A DNA stretch of 64,000 nt from CAIWHR01 sp963788185 (GTDB lineage Bacteria > Pseudomonadota > Gammaproteobacteria > Burkholderiales > Casimicrobiaceae). Shown piece after piece: positions 47,821 to 55,628 of this stretch. Position 1 is the first letter of the stretch, and each line of letters starts with the position of its first letter. The notes under the pieces were generated by a model, which was not told the DNA's origin, did no database searches, and saw only the letters and a program-made list of their open reading frames with translations. The translations under genes and the position numbers were made by a program. The DNA is taken from positions 186,001 through 250,000 of the forward strand of contig CAWBGE010000021.1 in assembly GCA_963788185.1 (NCBI GenBank), written 5' to 3'.

Positions 47821-49104
47821 ATGAACCCCACCCGCACCCTCGGCCTCACCCTGGTCGCCGCCGCAATCGTCACCGTATATGGTTGCAGCAAGGAAGAACC
47901 CAAGAAGGCCGAAGCGCCGAAGGCGGCCGCGCCGGTCGAGGAAGCGATCGTTGTGAAGATCGCCCACGCCGGACCGCTGACGGGTGGCATTGCCCACCTC
48001 GGCAAGGATAACGAGAACGGCGTCCGCCTGGCAGTCGACGAAGCCAACGCCAAGAATATCAAACTCGGCGGCAAGACGGTCAAGTTCGAACTGCTGACCG
48101 AGGACGACCAGGCCGATCCCAAGCTCGGCCCCACCATCGCACAGAAGTTCGCCGACGCCAAGGTTGCCGGCGTCGTCGGTCACCTGAACTCGGGCGTCAC
48201 GATCCCCGCGTCCGCCGTGTACAACCAGGCCGGCATCCCGATGATCTCCGGCTCGGCCACCAACCCGAAGCTGACCGAACAGGGCTTCAAGGTCGTGTTC
48301 CGCACCGTCGGCCGCGACGACCAGCAGGGCCCCGCCGTCGCCGCGTACATCGCGGGCGAACTGAAGGCGAAGAAGGTCGCCATCGTCGACGACGCCACCG
48401 CCTACGGCGAAGGCCTGGCCAACGAAGTCGAGAAGACCCTGAAAGCCGCCGGCGTGAACATCGTCGCGCGCGAGAAGACCAACGACAAGGCCACCGACTT
48501 CAAGGCGATCCTGACCAAGATCAAGGGCAAGGCGCCGGATGCGATCTTCTACGGCGGCATGGACGCCACCGGCGGGCCGATGATCAAGCAGGCGCGCGAA
48601 CTGGGCATCAAGTCGACGTTCACCTTCGGCGACGGCGCATGCACCGCTGAAATGACCAAGCTTGGCGGCCCGGCGTCCGAGGGCATGATCTGCTCGCAGC
48701 CCGGCATCCCGACGCAAATGGCGTCGAAGAGCTTCCAGGACGCGTTCAAGGCAAAGTACGGCGAGGTGAAGCAATACGCGCCGTTCTTCTACGACGGCGC
48801 CAACCTGCTGATCGCGGCGATGCAGAAGGCCGACTCGGCCGACCCGGCGAAGTACCTGCCGGCGCTGGCGTCGATCTCCTACGAGGGCGCGACCGGCAAG
48901 GTCGAGTTCGACGCCAAGGGCGACCGCAAGGGCGCCGAGATGACGATCTTCCAGATGAAGAACGGCGTCGTCGAGCCGATCGCGATCATCAAGGACGGCC
49001 AGACGACCAAGATCGAGCCTGCTGCTGCCGCGCCTGCTGCCGCTGCGCCCGCTGCGGCCCCCGCCGCGCCGGCTCCCGCCCCGGCCGAAGCGCCCAAGAA
49101 GTAA
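47821..49104 (+). CDS. branched-chain amino acid ABC transporter, binding lipoprotein
   Basis: 427 aa, periplasmic binding protein of the Leu/Ile/Val type (receptor ligand-binding fold). The signal ends VTVYGC, predicting lipid modification at Cys22 and membrane tethering; classical LivJ/LivK proteins are soluble. The core has KIAHAGPLTGGIAHLGKDNENG, VVGHLNSGVTIPASAVYNQ and GGMDATGGPMIKQA. The last 30 residues are almost only alanine and proline with two final lysines, not part of the fold. It begins the liv block, with a terminator after it that may set the binding protein above the permease genes. Confidence 0.92.
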   Translation: MNPTRTLGLTLVAAAIVTVYGCSKEEPKKAEAPKAAAPVEEAIVVKIAHAGPLTGGIAHLGKDNENGVRLAVDEANAKNIKLGGKTVKFELLTEDDQADPKLGPTIAQKFADAKVAGVVGHLNSGVTIPASAVYNQAGIPMISGSATNPKLTEQGFKVVFRTVGRDDQQGPAVAAYIAGELKAKKVAIVDDATAYGEGLANEVEKTLKAAGVNIVAREKTNDKATDFKAILTKIKGKAPDAIFYGGMDATGGPMIKQARELGIKSTFTFGDGACTAEMTKLGGPASEGMICSQPGIPTQMASKSFQDAFKAKYGEVKQYAPFFYDGANLLIAAMQKADSADPAKYLPALASISYEGATGKVEFDAKGDRKGAEMTIFQMKNGVVEPIAIIKDGQTTKIEPAAAAPAAAAPAAAPAAPAPAPAEAPKK

Positions 49105-49126
49105 GCGCATCGCGCGCCGCAATGCC

Positions 49127-49151
49127 AAACGGCGCCTTCGGGCGCCGTTTT
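49127..49151 (+). terminator. intrinsic terminator after the binding protein
   Basis: AAACGGCGCC and GGCGCCGTTT form a 10-bp stem with a UUCG tetraloop and a short T-tail. Placed between the binding-protein gene and livH, it would let most transcripts end here and a part read through. Confidence 0.85.
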
Positions 49152-49283
49152 CGCGTCAGATAAGCGAACCGGGATTGCGGGCAGCGGCCGGCTCCCGCAC
49201 AATCGGCGTCGGCCATGTGGCGCCGTCGCGATCCGGTGCCATAGTCGTTCAAATCTACCGCTCGATGCGAGGAAGCGCCCCGC

Positions 49284-50288
49284 GTGGACATCCTGCTGCA
49301 ACAGTTGGTCAACGGCCTCACGCTGGGCAGCGTGTATGCGGTCGTGGCGCTGGGTTACACGATGGTGTACGGAATCATCCAGCTCATCAATTTCGCGCAC
49401 GGCGAAGTGGTGATGATCGGCGCGATGGTCGCACTGACGGTGATCACGACGCTGGTCGGCGCCAACACCGGACTGCCGCCGATCGCCATCCTCGCGGCCG
49501 GCGTCCTCGTCGCCGTCCCCGCCTGTATGGCAGTTGGATACACGCTGGAGCGCGTCGCCTATCGGCCGCTGCGCAAGGCGCCGCGGCTGGCGCCGCTGAT
49601 CACCGCGATCGGCCTTTCGATCATCCTGCAGCACCTGGCGATGATCGTCTGGAGCCGGAATCCGATGCCGTTTCCGCAGGTCGTTCCCGTCGTGCCGCTG
49701 CACCTCACCGGCAATCCGGACGGCGCCACGATCACCAACGTGCAGATCGGGATCATCGTCACTTCGGTGCTGATGATGGTGGGGCTCCTCGGCCTCGTGT
49801 ACCGGACCAAGCTTGGCATCGCGATGCGCGCGACGTCGCAAAACCAGCAGATTGCCGGACTGATGGGCATCAACATCAACACGGTGATCGCGCTGACGTT
49901 CGTGATCGGCGCGGGGCTGGGCGCCGTCGCCGGCGTGATGGTCGGCACCTACTACGGCATCGCCCAGTACCAGATGGGGTTCCTGCTCGGCCTGAAGGCC
50001 TTCTCGGCCGCCGTGCTGGGCGGTATCGGCAACCTCGGCGGCGCCATGCTGGGCGGCTTGCTGCTCGGCGTCATCGAGTCGCTGGGGGCGGGTTACGTCG
50101 GCGACCTCACCAACCTCTGCCAGCTCGCGAGCTGGTCCGACGTCCTTGCCGCGCGCTGCGCGACCGATCCCAACGTCACGCTCTTCGGAAGCAATTACCA
50201 GGACGTCTTCGCTTTCCTGGTGCTGATCGCCGTGCTCATCTTCCGGCCCTCCGGGCTCCTCGGCGAACGGGTTTCCGACCGCGCCTGA
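49284..50288 (+). CDS. livH: branched-chain amino acid ABC transporter permease LivH
   Basis: 334 aa, about eight membrane helices. Typical start LLQQLVNGLTLGSVYAVVALGYTMVYGIIQLINFAHGE and the GLxGxxxRxxxG-like coupling region MRATSQNQQIAGLMGIN. The start is a GTG with GAGGAAG upstream. Gap of 15 bp to livM. Confidence 0.94.
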   Translation: MDILLQQLVNGLTLGSVYAVVALGYTMVYGIIQLINFAHGEVVMIGAMVALTVITTLVGANTGLPPIAILAAGVLVAVPACMAVGYTLERVAYRPLRKAPRLAPLITAIGLSIILQHLAMIVWSRNPMPFPQVVPVVPLHLTGNPDGATITNVQIGIIVTSVLMMVGLLGLVYRTKLGIAMRATSQNQQIAGLMGININTVIALTFVIGAGLGAVAGVMVGTYYGIAQYQMGFLLGLKAFSAAVLGGIGNLGGAMLGGLLLGVIESLGAGYVGDLTNLCQLASWSDVLAARCATDPNVTLFGSNYQDVFAFLVLIAVLIFRPSGLLGERVSDRA

Positions 50289-50303
50289 TCCAGAACGCCT
50301 GCC

Positions 50304-51392
50304 ATGTCCAACGCCATCCATCCGCTGTTCGACTTTCGCCGGCACCCGAGGGCGGCCTGGATCGGCGTCACGCTGGTCGGCATCGCACTGGTGGTCCTGC
50401 CCTTCGCCCTCGCCGGCATCGGCACCGCCTGGGTGCGCATCACCAACCTCGCGATCCTGTTCGTCCTGCTGTCGCTCGGGCTCAACATCGTGGTGGGTTT
50501 TGCGGGCCTGCTCGATCTCGGCTACATCGCGTTCTATGCCGTGGGCGCGTACACCTATGCGGTGCTCGCGAGTCCCCACTTCAATCTCCACCTGCCGTTC
50601 TGGGTCATCCTGCCCATCGGCGCCGCGGTCGCGTGCTTCTTCGGCGTGCTGCTCGGCACGCCGACGCTGAAGCTGCGCGGCGATTATCTCGCCATCGTGA
50701 CGCTGGGCTTCGGCGAAATCATCCGTATCTTCCTCAACAACCTGTCGCAGCCGCTCAATCTCACCAACGGCCCGCAAGGGATCACGCTGATCGATCCGTT
50801 CAGCATCGGCGATTTCAGCTTCGCCACCACCGAAACGCTGCTCGGCCTCCGGTTCACCGGCCCGATCAAGTACTACTACCTGCTGGTCGTCGTGGTCGTC
50901 TTCGTGATCATCATCAACCTTCGGCTGCAGAACTCGCGGATCGGCCGCGCCTGGGAGGCGATCCGCGAAGATGAAATTGCCGCCCGCGCAATGGGCATCA
51001 ACACCATGCGGATCAAGCTGCTGGCGTTTGCGATGGGCGCGTCGTTCGGCGGCATTTCCGGCGGGATCTTCTCGGCCACGCAGGGCTTCATCAGCCCGGA
51101 GAGTTTCGTCCTCGTCGAGTCGGTGATGGTGCTGTCGATGGTCGTGCTGGGCGGCATGGGCAACATCTGGGGCGTGATCCTCGGGGCCGTGCTGCTGTCG
51201 TTCGTGCCCGAGGTGCTGCGCTACACGGTGGAGCCCGCGCAGAAGGCGCTGTTCGGCCGCATGCTGATCGATCCGGAGGTCATCCGCATGCTGCTGTTCG
51301 GCCTCGCGCTGGTGTTGATGATGCTGTTCCGCCCCGCAGGCATCCTGCCCTCCGCGCTGCGCAAGCGCGAACTCGAGGCACCCCGGCGGTGA
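50304..51392 (+). CDS. livM: branched-chain amino acid ABC transporter permease LivM
   Basis: 362 aa membrane protein. Signature LNIVVGFAGLLDLGYIAFYAVGAY and the coupling helix region WEAIREDEIAARAMGIN. Partner of LivH in the heterodimeric channel. Seven bases separate it from livG. Confidence 0.94.
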   Translation: MSNAIHPLFDFRRHPRAAWIGVTLVGIALVVLPFALAGIGTAWVRITNLAILFVLLSLGLNIVVGFAGLLDLGYIAFYAVGAYTYAVLASPHFNLHLPFWVILPIGAAVACFFGVLLGTPTLKLRGDYLAIVTLGFGEIIRIFLNNLSQPLNLTNGPQGITLIDPFSIGDFSFATTETLLGLRFTGPIKYYYLLVVVVVFVIIINLRLQNSRIGRAWEAIREDEIAARAMGINTMRIKLLAFAMGASFGGISGGIFSATQGFISPESFVLVESVMVLSMVVLGGMGNIWGVILGAVLLSFVPEVLRYTVEPAQKALFGRMLIDPEVIRMLLFGLALVLMMLFRPAGILPSALRKRELEAPRR

Positions 51393-51399
51393 GCGGGCG

Positions 51400-52200
51400 A
51401 TGACCGACCACCATCTCGCCCTGCTGCGGGCCCGCGGCATCAGCAAGCGTTTCGGCGGCGTGCAGGCGCTGTCCGACGTCGGGTTCACGATCAACCACGG
51501 CGAAATCTACGGGCTCATCGGTCCCAACGGTGCCGGCAAGACGAGCCTCTTCAACGTGCTGACCGGCATCTACACGCCGGACGCCGGCGAATTCATGTTC
51601 GACGGGCTGCCGCTCGCCAACCAGAAGCCGCACGAGGTGGCGGCGCGCGGCATCGCGCGGACTTTCCAGAACATCCGCCTGTTTGCCAACCTCTCTGCGC
51701 TCGAGAACGTGATGATCGGCCGCCACGTGCGCACGACGGCCGGCGTCTGGGGCGCGATCGTCCGCGATGCCAGGACCCGCGCCGAGGAGCGGTCGATCGA
51801 GAAGAGGGCCTTCGAGCTGCTCGAGTATGTCGGCGTCCACAAGCGCGCCAACGACCTCGCCAAGCATCTCGCCTACGGCGATCAGCGCCGGCTCGAGATC
51901 GCGCGCGCGCTCGCCACCGAGCCCAGGCTCCTCGCCCTCGACGAGCCCGCGGCGGGCATGAACGCCACCGAGACTGCGGCGCTCAAGGGTCTGCTCGACG
52001 ACATCCGGCGCGACGGCACGACCATCCTGCTGATCGAGCACGACATGAAGCTGGTGATGAGCGTCTGCGACCGCGTGCTGGTGCTCGATTACGGCAAGAA
52101 GATCGCAGAGGGTTCGGCCCGCGAGGTCCAGAACGATCCCAAGGTGATCCAGGCCTACCTCGGCGGCGAAGTCTCGCTCAATCTCAAGGGAGCCGACTAG
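51400..52200 (+). CDS. livG: branched-chain amino acid ABC transporter ATPase LivG
   Basis: 266 aa. Walker A GPNGAGKTS, signature-region LAYGDQRRLEIARAL (the LivG variant of LSGGQ), Walker B LLALDEPAAGMN, then the LivG-specific C-terminal tail. The stop shares a base with the livF start. Confidence 0.95.
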   Translation: MTDHHLALLRARGISKRFGGVQALSDVGFTINHGEIYGLIGPNGAGKTSLFNVLTGIYTPDAGEFMFDGLPLANQKPHEVAARGIARTFQNIRLFANLSALENVMIGRHVRTTAGVWGAIVRDARTRAEERSIEKRAFELLEYVGVHKRANDLAKHLAYGDQRRLEIARALATEPRLLALDEPAAGMNATETAALKGLLDDIRRDGTTILLIEHDMKLVMSVCDRVLVLDYGKKIAEGSAREVQNDPKVIQAYLGGEVSLNLKGAD

Positions 52201-52943
52201 TGGAGTCCGCCGCCGGCGCGACGCGCAAGCCGCTGCTCGAACTCGACCGCCTCGAGGTCGCCTACGGCGGCATCCACGCTGTCAAGGGCATCGACCTCCA
52301 CGTCGACGAGGGCGAACTCGTCTGCCTGATCGGTGCCAACGGCGCCGGCAAGACGACGACGCTCAAGGGCATCTGCGGCGTACAGCCGGTGAAGGCCGGC
52401 AGCATCCGCTACGGCGGCGAGAACATCACCGGCAAGCCGCCGCACCGGCTGGTCCGCCGCGGGCTGGCGATGGTGCCCGAGGGGCGTGGCGTCTTCGGCG
52501 CGCTCACGATCGAGGAGAACCTCGCGATGGGCGCGTACATCCGCCACGACCGCGCGGCGGTGCGCCACGACATCGAGCACGTGTTCTCGCTGTTCCCGCG
52601 GCTCAAGGAGCGCCGGCGGCAGACCGCCGGCACGCTGTCCGGCGGCGAACAGCAGATGCTGGCCATCGGCCGCGCGCTGATGTCGAAGCCCCGGCTGCTG
52701 CTGCTCGACGAGCCGTCGATGGGGCTGGCGCCACTGATGGTGCAGAAGGTGTTCGAAACCGTGATGATGGTCTCGAAGGAAGGTGTCACCATCCTGCTGA
52801 TCGAGCAGAACGCGAAACTGGCGCTCGAGGTCAGCAACCGCGGCTACGTGATGGAGTCGGGAGAGATCACGCTCGCCGGGGACGCAAAGAAGCTGTTGCA
52901 CGATCCGGCGGTGCGTGCCGCGTATCTCGGCGAATCGGCATGA
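52200..52943 (+). CDS. livF: branched-chain amino acid ABC transporter ATPase LivF
   Basis: 247 aa. Walker A GANGAGKTTT, LSGGEQQMLAIGRAL signature, Walker B LLLLDEPSMGLAP. The GTG start overlaps the livG TAG by one base. Pairs with LivG under LivHM. Confidence 0.95.
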   Translation: MESAAGATRKPLLELDRLEVAYGGIHAVKGIDLHVDEGELVCLIGANGAGKTTTLKGICGVQPVKAGSIRYGGENITGKPPHRLVRRGLAMVPEGRGVFGALTIEENLAMGAYIRHDRAAVRHDIEHVFSLFPRLKERRRQTAGTLSGGEQQMLAIGRALMSKPRLLLLDEPSMGLAPLMVQKVFETVMMVSKEGVTILLIEQNAKLALEVSNRGYVMESGEITLAGDAKKLLHDPAVRAAYLGESA

Positions 52944-53692
52944 GCGAGGCGCCGCCGCCCGAACCTTCGCTGCTGCCCCCTCCGCCGGCCGCCCACCTGC
53001 ACGCGCGGATCGTCCCCTGGCGTCACGCCCTGGCGTGGTACGAGGAAGCGATGCGGCTGTGGAAGCAGGCTCCGGTGCCCTGGGCGTTGCTCGCGCTGCT
53101 CACGCTGGCGAGCGAGATCGGGCTGCAGGCGATACCGACGGTGGGCACCGTGCTGGGCAAGATCGTTACGCCGCTGGTGGCCTGCGGCATGGTGTATGCG
53201 GCGGCGGTCGCCGATCGCGGCCGGCGGCCGCCGTTGCGGCTCGCCGCCGCAGCCTTTCGCGCCCGCGCCGGCGCCATCGCCGCCATCGTCACTGCAAGCT
53301 TCGTGACCTTTGCGGCGGAAGGATATGCGGCCTGGTGGGTCGCCGACGCCAACCTGTTTGCACCCGGAGCCGATCCGGTCGAGCTTTCGAACACCGCGAT
53401 CTTCGGCATCTACGCGATCGGGGTGCTCGCTTCGCTGCCCGTGGGCTTCGTGCCGTTCCACGTCCTGCTCGAAAGGACGGGGTTCGCCGACGCTTTTGCC
53501 GCCAGCTGGAACGCGTTTGTCCTGAATACCGGCCCGCTGCTCGTCTACGCGGCGGCATCGATGCTGTTGCTGGGCCTCGGCGTCATGACCATGGGCGTGG
53601 CGCTCGTCGTCGTGCTGCCGCTGTGGACGGCATCGTCGTACGCCGCGTGGAAGGACATCTTCGGCGTGCGGGATGCACCCGTGGACGCCTGA
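52940..53692 (+). CDS. multi-pass membrane protein, BPSS1780-like
   Basis: 250 aa with a proline-rich N-terminus and about five to six hydrophobic helices. The opening phrase RIVPWRHALAWYEEAMRLWKQAPVPWALLALL and the later LPVGFVPFHVLLERTGFADAFAASWNAF resemble the BPSS1780 membrane family of betaproteobacteria. Function unknown. Start overlaps the livF stop by ATGA, so it is carried with the liv operon, yet nothing shows it belongs to the transporter. Confidence 0.75.
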   Translation: MSEAPPPEPSLLPPPPAAHLHARIVPWRHALAWYEEAMRLWKQAPVPWALLALLTLASEIGLQAIPTVGTVLGKIVTPLVACGMVYAAAVADRGRRPPLRLAAAAFRARAGAIAAIVTASFVTFAAEGYAAWWVADANLFAPGADPVELSNTAIFGIYAIGVLASLPVGFVPFHVLLERTGFADAFAASWNAFVLNTGPLLVYAAASMLLLGLGVMTMGVALVVVLPLWTASSYAAWKDIFGVRDAPVDA

Positions 53693-53714
53693 CGCGCCGG
53701 TCGGGCACCCGGTG

Positions 53715-53990
53715 TCACGCCGTGGGCGCGCGCGTGAACTCCACCAGGCTTGCGGCAGCGACCACGTCGATCTCGACCGCCTCGACGCGCGCCAGCATCG
53801 GTCCGCGCCGCGCCCATTCGACCAGCCCGTCGACCGCGTCCGCTTCACCCTCCAGCCAGGCCTCGACCTGGCCGTCGCGGCGGTTGCGCACCCAGCCCGC
53901 CACACCGGCGCGGCGCGCGGCATCGACCATCGCTTCGCGATAGCCGACACCCTGGACGCGCCCGTGGATCAGCAACCGGCGCGCGATCAT
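53715..53990 (-). CDS. acyP: acylphosphatase
   Basis: Hydrolyses carboxyl-phosphate bonds. 91 aa, ferredoxin-like fold. Catalytic Arg18 in RVQGVGYR and Asn36 in WVRNRRDG, with EGEADAVDGLVEWARRGP after. Start overlaps the Nudix stop by four bases. Last gene of a hemF-led operon. Confidence 0.94.
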   Translation of the reverse strand: MIARRLLIHGRVQGVGYREAMVDAARRAGVAGWVRNRRDGQVEAWLEGEADAVDGLVEWARRGPMLARVEAVEIDVVAAASLVEFTRAPTA

Positions 53991-54562
53991 CGCCGTCGGC
54001 GTTCGACCATCAGCAGCGCCGCCACCGTCTTGACGTCGGTGATCTCCCCGCGATCCAGCGCGCGCAGCATCTCGTCGATCGAAAGCGTGACGATGTCGAG
54101 GAATTCGCCGGCGTCGAGCCTGGCGCCGACGTGCGTGAGATCCTCGGCGAGGAAGAAGTCGATCGCCTCGGTCGAGTAGGAGACCACCGTGTGTACGGTG
54201 CCCAGCGGCGTCCAGCGCGCGGCCGCGTAGCCTGCCTCCTCGATCAGCTCGCGCTGCGCGGTGGCGAGCGGCAATTCCCCCGGATCGAGCTTGCCTGCGG
54301 GAAACTCGATGAACACCCGGTTGAGCGGATAGCGGAACTGGCGCTCGACGACCAGGCGCCCGTCGGCAAGCACGGGCACCACGAGCACCGCGCCCGGATG
54401 CACGATGTACTCGCGGGTCGCTTCTCCGCCGTCGGGCAGGCGGACCGTGTCCTGGCGCACGTGCAGCAGCTTGCCCTGGAACACAGGCGCGGAACGGATC
54501 CGCGTCTCGACCAGGTGAGCATCGTCGGGGGCGTGGTCGCGCGGCGGCCGGGGATCATCCAT
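53987..54562 (-). CDS. Nudix hydrolase, ADP-ribose pyrophosphatase type
   Basis: 191 aa. Nudix box with the right spacing: GKLDPGELPLATAQRELIEE followed by AGY (G-x5-E-x7-REUxEExGU). The N-terminal half KLLHVRQDTVRLPDGGEATREYIVHPGAVLVVPVL is typical of ADP-ribose hydrolases. It overlaps hemF by eight bases. Confidence 0.88.
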   Translation of the reverse strand: MDDPRPPRDHAPDDAHLVETRIRSAPVFQGKLLHVRQDTVRLPDGGEATREYIVHPGAVLVVPVLADGRLVVERQFRYPLNRVFIEFPAGKLDPGELPLATAQRELIEEAGYAAARWTPLGTVHTVVSYSTEAIDFFLAEDLTHVGARLDAGEFLDIVTLSIDEMLRALDRGEITDVKTVAALLMVERRRR

Positions 54563-55466
54563 CGAGCCAGTCCTTTCCGATCAGAAAGTCGGTGGTGAGC
54601 GCCGCCTCGGGCGTTCCGGGTGCGGGCTGCCAGTCGTAACGCCATTTGACGATCGGCGGCAGCGACATCAGGATCGCCTCGGTCCGTCCGTTCGATTGCA
54701 GCCCGAACAGCGTGCCGCGATCCCAGACCAGGTTGAACTCGACGTAGCGGCCGCGGCGGTACGCCTGGAAATCGCGTTCGCGCTCGCCGTAGGGATGGTG
54801 GCGTCGGCGTTCGACCAGCGGCACGTACGCGGCCAGGAATTGATCGCCGACGCTTCGCGTGAGGGCGAAGCAGCGATCGAAGCCGCCCTCGACCAGGTCG
54901 TCGTAGAAGATGCCGCCGACGCCGCGCGGCTCCTTCCGGTGCCTGAGATAGAAATACTCGTCGCACCAGCGCTTGTAGCGCGGATGGACATCGGCGCCGA
55001 AGGGTGCGAGCGCGTCGCGGCAGCCGCGGTGGAAATGGACGGCGTCTTCGGCAAAACCGTAGTACGGCGTGAGGTCCATGCCGCCGCCGAACCACCAGAT
55101 GTCCTCGCTCGACCCATCGGCGGGCGCGTGCGCGACGAACATCCGCACATTGAGATGCACGGTCGGCACGTAAGGATTAGCCGGATGCAACACCAGCGAC
55201 ACACCCATCGCCTCCCACGCCCGCCCGGCAATGCCCGGTCGCGTCGCGGTTGCCGAGGGCGGCAATTTGTCGCCCAACACGTGCGAAAAGTTGACGCCGC
55301 CCCGCTCGAAGACATTGCCCGCCTCGATCAGGTGCGCGATGCCGCCGCCCCCTTCGGGCCGTTCCCAAGTGTCGCGGCGAAAGGCCAGGCCGTCGACGGC
55401 CTCGAGCGCGGCGACGATGCGCTCCTGCAGCGAGAGGAAATAGTGGCGCGGTGCGTTGATGTCCAT
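54555..55466 (-). CDS. hemF: oxygen-dependent coproporphyrinogen III oxidase
   Basis: Aerobic conversion of coproporphyrinogen III to protoporphyrinogen IX. 303 aa. Conserved ERGGVNFSHVLG, PYVPTVHLNVRMF, WWFGGGMDLTPYYG, FHRGCRDALAPFG and the C-terminal VEFNLVWDRGTLFGLQSNGRTEAILMSLPP. First gene of the hemF-Nudix-acyP operon. The oxygen-requiring form implies aerobic growth; no hemN is in the window. Confidence 0.96.
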   Translation of the reverse strand: MDINAPRHYFLSLQERIVAALEAVDGLAFRRDTWERPEGGGGIAHLIEAGNVFERGGVNFSHVLGDKLPPSATATRPGIAGRAWEAMGVSLVLHPANPYVPTVHLNVRMFVAHAPADGSSEDIWWFGGGMDLTPYYGFAEDAVHFHRGCRDALAPFGADVHPRYKRWCDEYFYLRHRKEPRGVGGIFYDDLVEGGFDRCFALTRSVGDQFLAAYVPLVERRRHHPYGERERDFQAYRRGRYVEFNLVWDRGTLFGLQSNGRTEAILMSLPPIVKWRYDWQPAPGTPEAALTTDFLIGKDWLDG

Positions 55467-55545
55467 ACGGGCGGTGGTCGAGGGATGCGGACCGGCATTA
55501 TCGGTCCTATTGATCCGGCACGAATAGGATTGAACCGTTCGCCCT

Positions 55546-55573
55546 GAGCTTGTCGAAGGGCTTCGACGGGCTC
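55546..55573. repeat. dispersed-repeat-type hairpin
   Basis: Arms GAGCTTGTCGAAG and CTTCGACGGGCTC pair at 11 of 13 positions with GG between. The motif CTGAGCTTGTCGAAGGGC is one I know as a common intergenic repeat in betaproteobacteria and relatives. It sits between hemF and the metzincin gene; a second relative was not found in this window. Confidence 0.5.
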
Positions 55574-55628
55574 CGCCCGAAGGAGTTCGACCAGCCCGAC
55601 ATCGTGACGACGTCAGCCGCGTGCTTGG

